Shown here: positions 7,266 through 13,431 of the stretch, in pieces | Layout of the letters: each line of letters begins with the position of its first letter | Position numbering within the stretch: the first letter of the stretch is position 1 | From: GCA-003244245 sp039924425 | GTDB taxonomy: Bacteria > Actinomycetota > Actinomycetes > Mycobacteriales > Pseudonocardiaceae | NCBI GenBank assembly: GCA_039924425.1 | Contig: JBDTAX010000007.1 | Span: 1 to 13,577, forward strand | Reading direction: 5' to 3' | DNA length: 13,577 nucleotides | Notes under the pieces: generated by a model | What the model was told of the DNA's origin: nothing | The model's input: the letters and a program-made list of their open reading frames with translations, nothing else | Databases searched by the model: none | Position numbers and translations under genes: made by a program

Positions 7266-7535
7266 GTCCGGCGTGCGGTGCGGTGCGAGCCAAGCTCACC
7301 CTCGCCGAGCGGCAGTTCGTGTGTGACTCGTGCGGCACCCGGATCGACCGGGACACTCAACGCCGCCCGCAACCTCGCCGCGCTCGCGGCACAGGCGTCC
7401 GAGCCGAGTTGCGGCAGGACGAAAAACCAGCCCGCTGGAAACCCACATAAGACCGCCACGCGCGGCAACGGGTACCGCCACGGGAAGACTCCGCCCAGGA
7501 GCCAAGGCCGCCACCGAGAGGTAGCGGTTCCATGA
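7266..7535 (+). pseudogene. TnpB (IS200/IS605-type) C-terminal remnant with frameshift
   Basis: Plus-strand codons from 7274 read CGAVRAKLTLAERQF, VCDSCGTRIDRD. This is the TnpB zinc-ribbon, whose first CxxC has lost one Cys at the left break. At 7355 one extra base shifts the frame; reading from 7356 continues LNAARNLAALAAQA to the TGA at 7533-7535. The joined protein carries the DRD-NAARN motif that contains the third RuvC Asp of TnpB nucleases. About three quarters of the gene is missing to the left, where it abuts the toxin remnant. The piece is non-functional as a nuclease. Confidence 0.8.
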
Positions 7536-7560
7536 GCCATTGTGACGCGTTTCATGGAAC
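7527..7560 (+). mobile_element. Right-end hairpin of the decayed IS200/IS605-type element
   Basis: GTTCCATGA (7527-7535) and TCATGGAAC (7552-7560) form a perfect 9-base inverted repeat around a 16-base loop, immediately after the tnpB stop. IS200/IS605 elements end in such subterminal hairpins. The DNA just right of 7560 is a DUF4143 gene fragment on the minus strand, so the element's right end is probably at or within a base or two of 7560. Confidence 0.6.
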
Positions 7561-7643
7561 GGTCGGCGAGGTGATGCTTGGGGGCCTGCGCGAGCCGGGT
7601 GAAGAGAGTGCGCATCGGCAGCCAGCCCGGTACTGGGTTTCTA
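7561..7643 (-). pseudogene. Fragment of a DUF4143 ATPase gene interrupted by the IS
   Basis: Minus-strand codons read NPVPGWLP, then RTLFTRLAQAPKHHLAD. This matches the centre of DUF4143 domains in AAA-type ATPases (PAWLPSRN ... APKHHLADPALAARLLG). The next codon of the family motif is Pro, and the two bases left (CC) before the IS end at 7560/7561 are the start of a Pro codon, so the join looks exact. Upstream the frame stops at about 7652. Only about 27 codons remain. It is distinct from the larger DUF4143 remnant at 11.0-11.6 kb. Confidence 0.6.
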
Positions 7644-7714
7644 CATTACCACTAGACAGGTCTCTTGCGCTTCCGTTAGCCGAACCTCGCGGCGCCAGCG
7701 GCCGGGCGGAACAC

Positions 7715-7756
7715 GTACCGAGGCTCAGGTGAGTGCGCCGAGCCGGGCCTCGGTAC
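7715..7756 (+). promoter_or_regulatory. Inverted repeat around the SEC-C gene start
   Basis: GTACCGAGGC (7715-7724) and GCCTCGGTAC (7747-7756) are a perfect 10-base inverted repeat, 22 bases apart. The left arm contains the GAGG ribosome site and the GTG start at 7729 lies in the loop. In RNA it could hide the ribosome site; in DNA it could be an operator. Function is inference. Confidence 0.45.
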
Positions 7757-10404
7757 TGTGTCGTGCCGTGACTGATGCACTGCCCGCGACAAGTCCGGCG
7801 CTCATCGACGTGATCATCGGGGTGCTGGCCGAGGAAGGGCCGCTGACCGACGACCAGATTGCCGCCGCGTTGGCAATTCGGGGTGTGGATCTCGGTGACG
7901 ACCCCGATGAGGCGCTGGACGACGCACTCGGCGACGGCGAGGGCCTCGTGGCGATGCTGCCCGATGAGCGGTGGGCGTCGTTGCCGGCGCTGCTGGCCGG
8001 CCGGGTGTTCACGCACCGGGTGACCGGGCCGGAGCTGGAGCACGACATCCTCGAGGTGAACCCGGACCTGGCGGCGGTCGAGATATTGATCGAGCGCGAG
8101 GAGTACCAGCTGCTGGCCGACGGTGCGCCGGTGGCTGGGGTGTTCCTGCCGGTCGACGCTGACATCCTGGCCGAGCGGGGCGTCCCGCTGGAGTTGGTGA
8201 GCGATGACAGCTTCATGTTGCTCCCGCCCGGTTACCTGCGGGGGAGAGGCATCGGCGAAGGTGATGTCCTCGCGCTGGGTCTCACCGGGGACAAGTGGTT
8301 GCTGGAGCGCGTCCCGGAACCGGTGGTGACGCCGGAGGCGGTGGCCGGGCTGGGGCAGCGACTGAACGCGGCCCTCGCGGCCGAGCCGGAGGAGCCCCTG
8401 TCGCTGGAGGACACACTGTGGACGGCGTGCGCGGATGACCCGGCGCTGTTCACCGAACCGCTGCCGCCGCTGGCGGTGGCGCTGGGTGCCTGCGGGCTGG
8501 AGCATGACGACGAGTGGTACGTCGCCGCCCGGGGGTTCGACTTCCGGCAGTGGCGGTTGGGCCAGCTGCGCGAGGTGATCGCCCAGCGTCATGACCTCAG
8601 CGACGACGAAGCCCTCGCGGCCATGGCACTCGTCACGCTGCACGGCCGGGTCGCCGAGAAACTGACCGAGGAACTGACCGAGCGGGACAGCGTCGCGGCC
8701 GCGCTGGCCACCTTCACCGCAAGCGCGGTCAAGGCCATCGTGACGTTCCTGGCCGAGCCGGCCGTGGCCGAAGCGGTGCTGGCCGAGACCATCGGAACCG
8801 GCAGCGACGGCGCCGCGGCGCTCGGCCTGTTGGCCGAGACGCTCGAGCCGCAGGCGCCGCGGGACGCTCGCCCGGCATTGTGGTGGCTGCGCGGCAAAGC
8901 CCACGAGGCCCTCGCCGACCTCACCCGAGCCGAGGCGGCTTACCACGCCGCGGAGTCGGTCGACCCGCAGTGGCCGCTGGCGCTGGTTGACCTCGCCAGA
9001 TACGCCAGCGACCGCGGCGACGCGGCTCGAGGTCTGGCGCTACTGCGCCGCGCGGGAACCTCGCCTGAGGACCCACTGGTCCAGTTGCTCGATCGATTCC
9101 AGGCCGGGCCGCGGCCTGACCTGGGCCGCAACCAGCCGTGTTGGTGCGGGTCCGGGCGCAAGTACAAGAAATGCCACCACGACCACGAGCAGCTCCCGCT
9201 GGACGAGCGCGCGGACTGGCTGTACCAGAAGGCGGGCATGTTCCTGCTCGACGGCCCCTGGTGCCGCGAGATGATCGAGGCTGCGGAAGCGCGGTCCCAG
9301 TTCACCGAGGCCGAGGCTCCCTATGCCATCCTCGGCGCGCTGGGTGACCCGCTGGTCACCGACTCGGTGCTGTTCGAGGGCGGCGCGTTCGCCGATTTCG
9401 TGGCCACCCGCGGCGAGTTGCTGCCCGAGGACGAGCGGCTGCTGGCCGAGCGGTGGCTGCGCATCGATCGGTCGGTGCATGAGATCGAGCGGGTACAGCG
9501 CGGCGTGGGCTTCACGCTGCGCGACGTGCGCACCGGCGAGGTCCACCAGGTCCGGGAGCGGACGGCCAGCCAGACGGTCAAAGCCGGGCAGCTGGTGTGC
9601 GCTCGCGTGGTGCCCGCCGGTGACACGACACAGATCTTCGGCGGCATGGAGCCCGTCGTTCTGCACGAGCGCGACAAGCTCATCGCGCTGCTGGACTCCG
9701 AGCCCGATTTCCTCGACCTGGTCACCTTCCTCACCCGCCGCTTCGCCCCACCCGTTTTGCAGAACACCGAAGGCGACCCCATGGTGGTGTGCCAGGCCAC
9801 CCTGCGCACCGGCGAGCCGGCCGCGTTGTCCGCCGCGCTCGATGCGACCTACCAGCGCGACGACACTGGTGCCGCGCAGTGGCTCGAGTTCGTCACCACC
9901 CACGGCATGGAGCGTGTCCGCGCCATGCTGCGCCTCGACGGGCCCGAACTGACCATCCACACCAACAGCGAAGCCCGCCTCGACCGCGCGCTCGACACTG
10001 TCCGCCCGCTTGACCCGACGCTCACCCTCGTCACCCAGTCACGCCAGCCGGTTCGCGACACGCGGGAAGCGGCCGCGCTCGCCGCCCGTACCGCACCCGC
10101 CGACGAGGACTCCGCCGGCTTGGACCCCGCAGACTTGGACCCCGCAGACTTGGACCCCGCAGACCGGCTCGACCCCGCTGATCCCGACATCGCGGCCGCG
10201 CTCGACCAGTTCATCCGCGACTACGAGCAGAAGTGGCTCGACGAGTCCATCCCCGCTCTCGCCGGGCACACACCCCGCCAGGCCGCTGCGGACCCTACCC
10301 GGCGCGGTGACCTGATCCGGCTCCTCGACTCCTTCCCCACACACCACGACAACCCTGGGACGATGAGCCCTGATCGGCTCCGCGCCGCTCTCGACCTGCG
10401 GTAA
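7729..10404 (+). CDS. Large SEC-C motif protein with TPR-like and DPAD-repeat regions
   Basis: This 891-residue protein is of unknown function. Residues 1-370 are acidic and Leu/Ala-rich with no domain I recognise. About 377-442 resembles a TPR pair (ALWWLRGKAHEALADLTRAE, AYHAAESVDPQWPLALVDLA). The SEC-C zinc motif follows (LGRNQPCWCGSGRKYKKCH; C471, C473, C482, H483), as at the C-terminus of SecA. A region with beta-rich character leads to a DPADL repeat (about 797-812) and a C-terminal module WLDESIPALAGHTPRQAA (about 836-853), seen at the end of other actinobacterial SEC-C proteins. GAGG lies 5 bases before the GTG at 7729; GTG at 7768 is an alternative start. No signal peptide or membrane segment, so cytosolic. 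It appears intact though flanked by broken genes. Confidence 0.9.
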   Translation: MSAPSRASVLCRAVTDALPATSPALIDVIIGVLAEEGPLTDDQIAAALAIRGVDLGDDPDEALDDALGDGEGLVAMLPDERWASLPALLAGRVFTHRVTGPELEHDILEVNPDLAAVEILIEREEYQLLADGAPVAGVFLPVDADILAERGVPLELVSDDSFMLLPPGYLRGRGIGEGDVLALGLTGDKWLLERVPEPVVTPEAVAGLGQRLNAALAAEPEEPLSLEDTLWTACADDPALFTEPLPPLAVALGACGLEHDDEWYVAARGFDFRQWRLGQLREVIAQRHDLSDDEALAAMALVTLHGRVAEKLTEELTERDSVAAALATFTASAVKAIVTFLAEPAVAEAVLAETIGTGSDGAAALGLLAETLEPQAPRDARPALWWLRGKAHEALADLTRAEAAYHAAESVDPQWPLALVDLARYASDRGDAARGLALLRRAGTSPEDPLVQLLDRFQAGPRPDLGRNQPCWCGSGRKYKKCHHDHEQLPLDERADWLYQKAGMFLLDGPWCREMIEAAEARSQFTEAEAPYAILGALGDPLVTDSVLFEGGAFADFVATRGELLPEDERLLAERWLRIDRSVHEIERVQRGVGFTLRDVRTGEVHQVRERTASQTVKAGQLVCARVVPAGDTTQIFGGMEPVVLHERDKLIALLDSEPDFLDLVTFLTRRFAPPVLQNTEGDPMVVCQATLRTGEPAALSAALDATYQRDDTGAAQWLEFVTTHGMERVRAMLRLDGPELTIHTNSEARLDRALDTVRPLDPTLTLVTQSRQPVRDTREAAALAARTAPADEDSAGLDPADLDPADLDPADRLDPADPDIAAALDQFIRDYEQKWLDESIPALAGHTPRQAAADPTRRGDLIRLLDSFPTHHDNPGTMSPDRLRAALDLR
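10119..10163 (+). repeat. Three perfect tandem copies of a 15-base repeat in the SEC-C gene
   Basis: The unit CTTGGACCCCGCAGA occurs three times without a mismatch (10119-10133, 10134-10148, 10149-10163) and is followed by a degenerate copy. It encodes the DPADL repeat. Fifteen bases keeps the frame, so copy number could change without breaking the protein. Confidence 0.9.
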
Positions 10405-10585
10405 CGAACCCGAGCCGGGCTAGCGGGCTAGGCGCGACGAAGTCGGTGTGATCAAGTCAAATGTGGTGCTCGGGAGGGTGTGACTGGCGCACTCACGGTG
10501 AGGTCAGGACGCCCTGTGTCGGCGTCGTCGTACACCGGAAGCCGACCACGACATGTCTCGTCGGGCTGGGGCGCAGCCCCGTTAG

Positions 10586-10949
10586 CTAACTCCATCGATA
10601 CGGCGGAGGTTCGTCGTGGGCCACACCAGCGGTGGTGTTCCGTTCGGCTGCTACTTCGACGAGCTCGGAGACTTGCCGTAGGCACGCTGGTCGCAACCAC
10701 CTGACCGGTGCTCGACCTGAGTCGGAATCGGAACTTGCCGGTACGGTCCTCGTAGACCTCGAACGTGGCACCACCCTGGCGGGAGTGGGCGTCGAATTCT
10801 TCGCGCGACCTGACGACCTGCGTGGGCGCGCCACGGTGCCTGGCCGCACGGAACTCCGCGGCGGTCATATCGGTGTCGTCCACCTCGTCTCGCACAGGGA
10901 CATCGTGCTCCCATGGGTGCCGTCTGTCGGCCCCGATACGGTTATCCAT
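10586..10949 (-). pseudogene. DUF1508/YegP-like gene, frameshifted
   Basis: From the ATG at 10949 the minus strand reads MDNRIGADRRHPWEH, later MTAAEFRAARHRG, VVRSREEFDAH and then FEVYEDRTGKFRFRLRSSTG QVVATS, which matches the DUF1508 beta-strand repeat of YegP-like proteins (FEVYKD-GKFRFRL-NGQVIA). After S (codon at 10686) the expected continuation is in another frame: AYGK, then ELVEVAAERNTTAGVAHDE ending at the TAG at 10586. At least one small insertion/deletion near 10665-10685 is needed, and in the unshifted frame translation runs on into non-conserved residues to 10452. Function of the family is poorly known. The gene may be inactive, or the tail may simply be degenerate. Confidence 0.5.
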
Positions 10950-10999
10950 CGTCGTCCATCGCTGTTCCGAGCCGCCACGTTCCCTCTGCCGGCTCGTTG

Positions 11000-11637
11000 A
11001 GTTCTGCTCGGCGTGCCAGAGTTGGTCCACTAGGGCGACGGACACACGGTCCCCGACGCGTTGGGCCTGGCTTCCGGTGTTGAGCACGAAGCCAGCGATG
11101 AAGCGGTCCCCGAGCCGGTCGCGCAGGTGCGCCAGGCCTCTGGTGGCTGCCGTGGTCAGCGTGCTACCGGCCTTGATCTCGATCGCGGCCACCCTGCCGT
11201 CGTCGGCCTCAAGCACCAGGTCGACCTCGACGCCGTCCGCCGTGCGGTAGTGAAACGGGCGGGCCACCGTGGAGGACCAGCCAAGCTGCTTGACGACCTC
11301 GGTGACCACGAAGGTCTCGAGCAACGCCCCGAAACGTGCCGCTCCAGCGGGATCGGTGGGCGCCAGTCGCTGGGCGGTGACGCCCTGCTCGAGCAACCGC
11401 AGGTAAGTACCGGACTGATCGCGTCCGAGCCCAATCTCTCGTCCGATCTCGGCGGCGTTGCGCAGCTTGGGCGGTGCCGGCGGCGGCCAACCGAAGGAAT
11501 CGACCGAGCGGGTCGGCGTTGCGGACAACCGTCACGTCGTCGGAGATCCGCTCGACGACCAGCGTCTCGAGGTTGCCGAACCACCGCGCCTGCGCATCAG
11601 GTGGCAGCCCGATCGCAGAATATGTACGTGATAACAT
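11000..11637 (-). pseudogene. AAA-type ATPase with DUF4143 domain, broken remnant
   Basis: Two overlapping frames carry the parts. From 11637 downward one reads DAQARWFGNLETLVVERISD then RNADPLGRFLRLAAAGT, the end of the ATPase part. Near 11470 one extra base moves similarity to a second frame: LRNAAEIGREIGLGRDQSGT YLRLLEQ, then ARFGALLETFVVTEVVKQLG and ADGVEVDLVLEADDGRVAAI EIKAGS, the DUF4143 C-terminal nuclease-like fold. About 40 family residues between LLEQ and the GALLETF block are absent, and no Walker A P-loop is present upstream. It thus has a lost 5' end, a frameshift and an internal deletion. Intact relatives are stand-alone AAA ATPases of unclear role. Confidence 0.75.
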
Positions 11638-11640
11638 ACA
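11621..11640 (+). promoter_or_regulatory. Probable promoter/operator of the Phd-RelE toxin-antitoxin pair
   Basis: An AT-rich stretch just upstream of the antitoxin holds the inverted repeat TATGT-N8-ACATA (11621-11638), overlapped by TGTA-N10-TACA (11623-11640). Phd/YefM antitoxins usually repress their own promoters at short palindromes of this kind. The evidence is position and symmetry only. Confidence 0.45.
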
Positions 11641-11657
11641 TTTGCTAGGATGGAACT

Positions 11658-11939
11658 ATGACCAAGACCGTGCCGGCGAAGGATCTGCGACAAGCTCTCG
11701 GACCGCTGCTGGACGAGGTGAGCGACCGCCGCGAGCACATTGTGATCACCAGACACGGGCGACCGACCGCTGTCATCATCCCGCACGACGAGTACACGGC
11801 GCTGGAGGAGACCGCTGATGTACTCGCCGACCCCGGCGTGATGGCCGCATTGGCCGAGGGTCTCGATGCCGATCCCGTTGACGACATGACCCTGGACGAG
11901 CTGCGCACCGAGATTGCGAGGAAGCACGCCATTGGCTGA
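11658..11939 (+). CDS. Phd/YefM-family antitoxin
   Basis: This 93-residue protein has the Phd/YefM pattern. The N-terminal DNA-binding and dimer domain reads KTVPAKDLRQALGPLLDEVSD, then HIVITRHGRPTAVIIPHDEY (about 28-47). An acidic C-terminal tail, DADPVDDMTLDELRTEIARK, would wrap the toxin. AGGA lies about 8 bases before the ATG at 11658. The stop overlaps the start of the RelE-like gene by 8 bases, giving the usual antitoxin-then-toxin order with coupling. It should neutralise the partner and repress the operon via the repeat at 11621-11640. It looks intact. Confidence 0.92.
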   Translation: MTKTVPAKDLRQALGPLLDEVSDRREHIVITRHGRPTAVIIPHDEYTALEETADVLADPGVMAALAEGLDADPVDDMTLDELRTEIARKHAIG

Positions 11940-12291
11940 GGTCGTCCTCACCAAGCCGGCCGCCGATGCTCTTCGGGTTCTCCCGCCGCCGCTGGACGAA
12001 GCGGTGCTCGATGCGCTGACCGGGCTGGAGTCCGACCCGGAGGCCGGCAGTGCCCTGCGCGGTCGGCTGCGTGGCGTGCGGTCATTGCGGATCGGGTCCT
12101 TTCGGATCCTCTACACCATCCCCGAAAACGCGGCATTGGTCCGCGTCCGGGCGATTCGCCACCGGTCAGTCGCCTACCTGAGCGACCCTCGCTGGCGAGC
12201 GACATCAGCCCTGATTGGTGAGCTGATCTGCGCGCTGGTGCGACACGCCGAGCAGCTTGCCGAGGTCCCGCAGCGGGATCCAATTTCCTGA
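11932..12291 (+). CDS. RelE/ParE-family toxin with unusual C-terminal extension
   Basis: A 119-residue RelE/ParE-superfamily toxin; RelE members cut mRNA on the ribosome. Family features are LTKPAADALRVLP, GRLRGVRSLRIGSFRILYTI (about 44-63, with R53 and R58) and VRVRAIRHRSVAY (70-82). Relatives normally end within a few residues of the HR-VY motif (about 85-95 in total). This one runs 37 more residues, from LSDPRW, over DNA that on the minus strand encodes an HTH fragment, so the natural end may have been lost in a rearrangement. The TTG at 11932 is preferred (GAGGAA upstream, reading MAEVVLTKPA); another TTG at 11914 would add six residues. The fold core is intact; activity with the tail is uncertain. 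Confidence 0.8.
   Translation: MAEVVLTKPAADALRVLPPPLDEAVLDALTGLESDPEAGSALRGRLRGVRSLRIGSFRILYTIPENAALVRVRAIRHRSVAYLSDPRWRATSALIGELICALVRHAEQLAEVPQRDPIS
12205..12288 (-). pseudogene. Helix-turn-helix gene fragment, antisense to the toxin tail
   Basis: Minus-strand codons read NWIPLRDLGKLLGVSHQRAD, then QLTNQG and a stop at 12205. LRDLGKLLGVSHQRADQL is the helix-turn-helix pattern (LGVSRQRVHQL) of small actinobacterial regulators and HicB-type antitoxins. Those continue with FP-PVA-L-GRVW, which is absent here. Upstream residues to the possible ATG at 12411 do not resemble the family. I read this as a short relic. Confidence 0.4.
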
Positions 12292-12514
12292 GCTCGGCCG
12301 GGGCAGTGCTTTTAGCTCACTTCGGTCTAGGCACGCTACTGCGGTTGAACAGGCAAACGATGACGATCGTCCCGTCAGCCGCCAAGCCGTAGATAGCGTT
12401 TTCGCTGTCACATTTCGGCTCGAAGGTCAAGGTTGGGGGTAAACATAAAATGTGACGAATGAAGGGACACCGCATACTGGCCTGCGGGAGAGAGGATGAA
12501 GGGAGCGGAGATGC
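12292..12514. other. Gene-poor stretch with a 9-base inverted repeat
   Basis: No supported gene. GTCACATTT (12407-12415) and AAATGTGAC (12448-12456) form a perfect inverted repeat 32 bases apart. A short minus-strand reading (about 12320-12415) contains ENAIYGLAADGTIVIV, faintly reminiscent of small toxins, but it is too short to call. Base composition becomes less GC-rich from here. Confidence 0.4.
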
Positions 12515-12826
12515 TCAATTACAATTGCTCAGGTCTTCTGGCGTCGAACGGAAAATCGAACAGGTCCTGAGAGTCGAGTTTATACCGTCGATCGCTAAAA
12601 AATAGGGGAACTCGGCCGTTGACCCGAACGATGCCGGAAAGAAGAAGCGGGAGCGCCCCAATTCCACCTGGCCCCCGGGCCGGTATTCGAGCGCGCCTTC
12701 GGCATACCCGACCGAGCCCTGCGCTCCCACGGTCGTGGTGAGGTTACAGGAAACTCGGGTCTCGTTGTCAGCTGGCCGCTGGGAAGCCCAGCTAAAAAAA
12801 TCGTCTAGCAAGGGACAGTCGGCCAC
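12515..12826 (-). CDS. Hypothetical protein, 103 residues, doubtful
   Basis: The frame opens at a GTG (12826) with GGAG seven bases upstream, and an in-frame stop lies immediately before the start, so no other start is possible. The product has no motif I recognise. It contains five cysteines and a stretch with protein-like texture (GYAEGALEYRPGGQVELGRS, then FFFPASFG). There is no signal peptide or membrane segment. Third-position GC bias is weaker than in the left half, and flanking DNA is AT-richer, which fits recent transfer or chance. There is no cotranscribed neighbour. It could be a fragment of a larger lost gene. Confidence 0.3.
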   Translation of the reverse strand: MADCPLLDDFFSWASQRPADNETRVSCNLTTTVGAQGSVGYAEGALEYRPGGQVELGRSRFFFPASFGSTAEFPYFLAIDGINSTLRTCSIFRSTPEDLSNCN

Positions 12827-13086
12827 CTGTCAGCTCCATCTCTGTCAACGTTGCTGATCGCAATTCTCTTGCCAGTCAAAAAACTATTTTGCTCTCCGGG
12901 TCATCCAGAGTCGAGGGCACAACGCTTAGATCCGTGCCATCAGCCCAAAAGTATCCATGAGTTACATGCCAGTTTCGCTATGTAGTGATTTTGGACTTGG
13001 TGACAACAATCAGTAGCCACATGACTGGCGGTGATTCGCGCTCCTCTCGATCTTCGTTGTCGACAGGTCGAGAGAAAGGCTCAGCG
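12827..13086. other. Non-coding AT-richer stretch
   Basis: No gene, RNA or terminator is supported here. The only structure seen is a 7-base inverted repeat, CTCTCGA (13044-13050) with TCGAGAG (13068-13074), just before the Tn3-family transposase remnant. Confidence 0.5.
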
Positions 13087-13134
13087 ATGCGACGTGCGTG
13101 GGAGTTGGAAGACCTCATCGAGTGCTGGACGTGA
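13087..13134 (+). pseudogene. Start of a Tn3-family (DUF4158) transposase gene, 15 codons only
   Basis: The ATG at 13087, preceded by GAAAGG, reads MRRAWELEDLIECWT then TGA. This matches the N-terminus of actinobacterial Tn3-family transposases with a DUF4158 domain (MRREWEPEDLI-WTLV-DDW-LVGNKSG). Similarity ends at the stop and no later part of the transposase was found downstream, so only the 5' scar of the gene remains. The match is short but position-specific. Confidence 0.5.
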
Positions 13135-13305
13135 GATGGGCACAGTGCTCCCGAACGTGTTGAACTAAGCAGCGTCGGTGAGCCGGTCGAGCACCGCGGT
13201 GGCGGAGGCTACAGCTGCCTGATCAGGGACCGCTCACCATACCTGCCTCTCATGGTGTCGCGCTCTCGTTGCGGACCGCGACGCCGGAGCGGATGGCGTT
13301 GACGA

Positions 13306-13431
13306 TCAGCCTGCCGCCTGCGGCGGGGCCTGGACGAACAACACGGCCAAGGCCGCCACCAAGAGGCCGGCGACGACGGAAAGGGTCAGCCACCATACGG
13401 TTGTGTCAGCGTGTCGGCGACCGTGGCGCAT
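13306..13431 (-). CDS. Small single-pass membrane protein (41 residues)
   Basis: From the ATG at 13431 the product starts MRHGRRHADTTV, follows with one strong hydrophobic helix (WWLTLSVVAGLLVAALAVLF, about 13-32) and ends VQAPPQAAG. The positive N-terminus suggests N-in orientation. Tiny proteins of this design are common in actinomycetes and have no known function. The frame is open upstream to a GTG at 13521, adding 30 residues without hydrophobic character; the ATG is preferred because the basic residues then precede the helix, although no strong ribosome site is visible. No neighbour hints at its role. Confidence 0.4.
   Translation of the reverse strand: MRHGRRHADTTVWWLTLSVVAGLLVAALAVLFVQAPPQAAG

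Noticed and set aside
6775..7356. Long (193-residue) form of the antitoxin
   Set aside because: The extra N-terminal part crosses the toxin remnant and TnpB remnant out of their frames; the ATG at 7101 has the ribosome site and the ATGA overlap.
7164..7535. 123-codon plus-strand frame as an intact gene
   Set aside because: Its first two thirds are antisense to the toxin remnant and out of frame with the TnpB zinc-ribbon; only the end is TnpB-derived.
7552..8946. 464-codon minus-strand frame
   Set aside because: It is antisense to the SEC-C gene. Only the DUF4143 fragment at its 3' end (in a different frame) has support.
9040..9960. 306-codon minus-strand frame
   Set aside because: It lies antisense within the SEC-C gene and has shadow-like composition.
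10119..10163. Possible CRISPR-like repeat
   Set aside because: The copies are directly adjacent with no spacers and lie in frame within a coding region.
12320..12415. Short minus-strand toxin-like reading (ENAIYGLAADGTIVIV)
   Set aside because: The similarity is faint, no start is available, and the piece is about 30 codons; too weak to annotate as a gene remnant.
13163..13230. Minus-strand reading AVPDQAAVASATAVLDRLTDAA ending in TAG
   Set aside because: It looks like the C-terminus of some gene, but a stop precedes it closely and I cannot assign a family.
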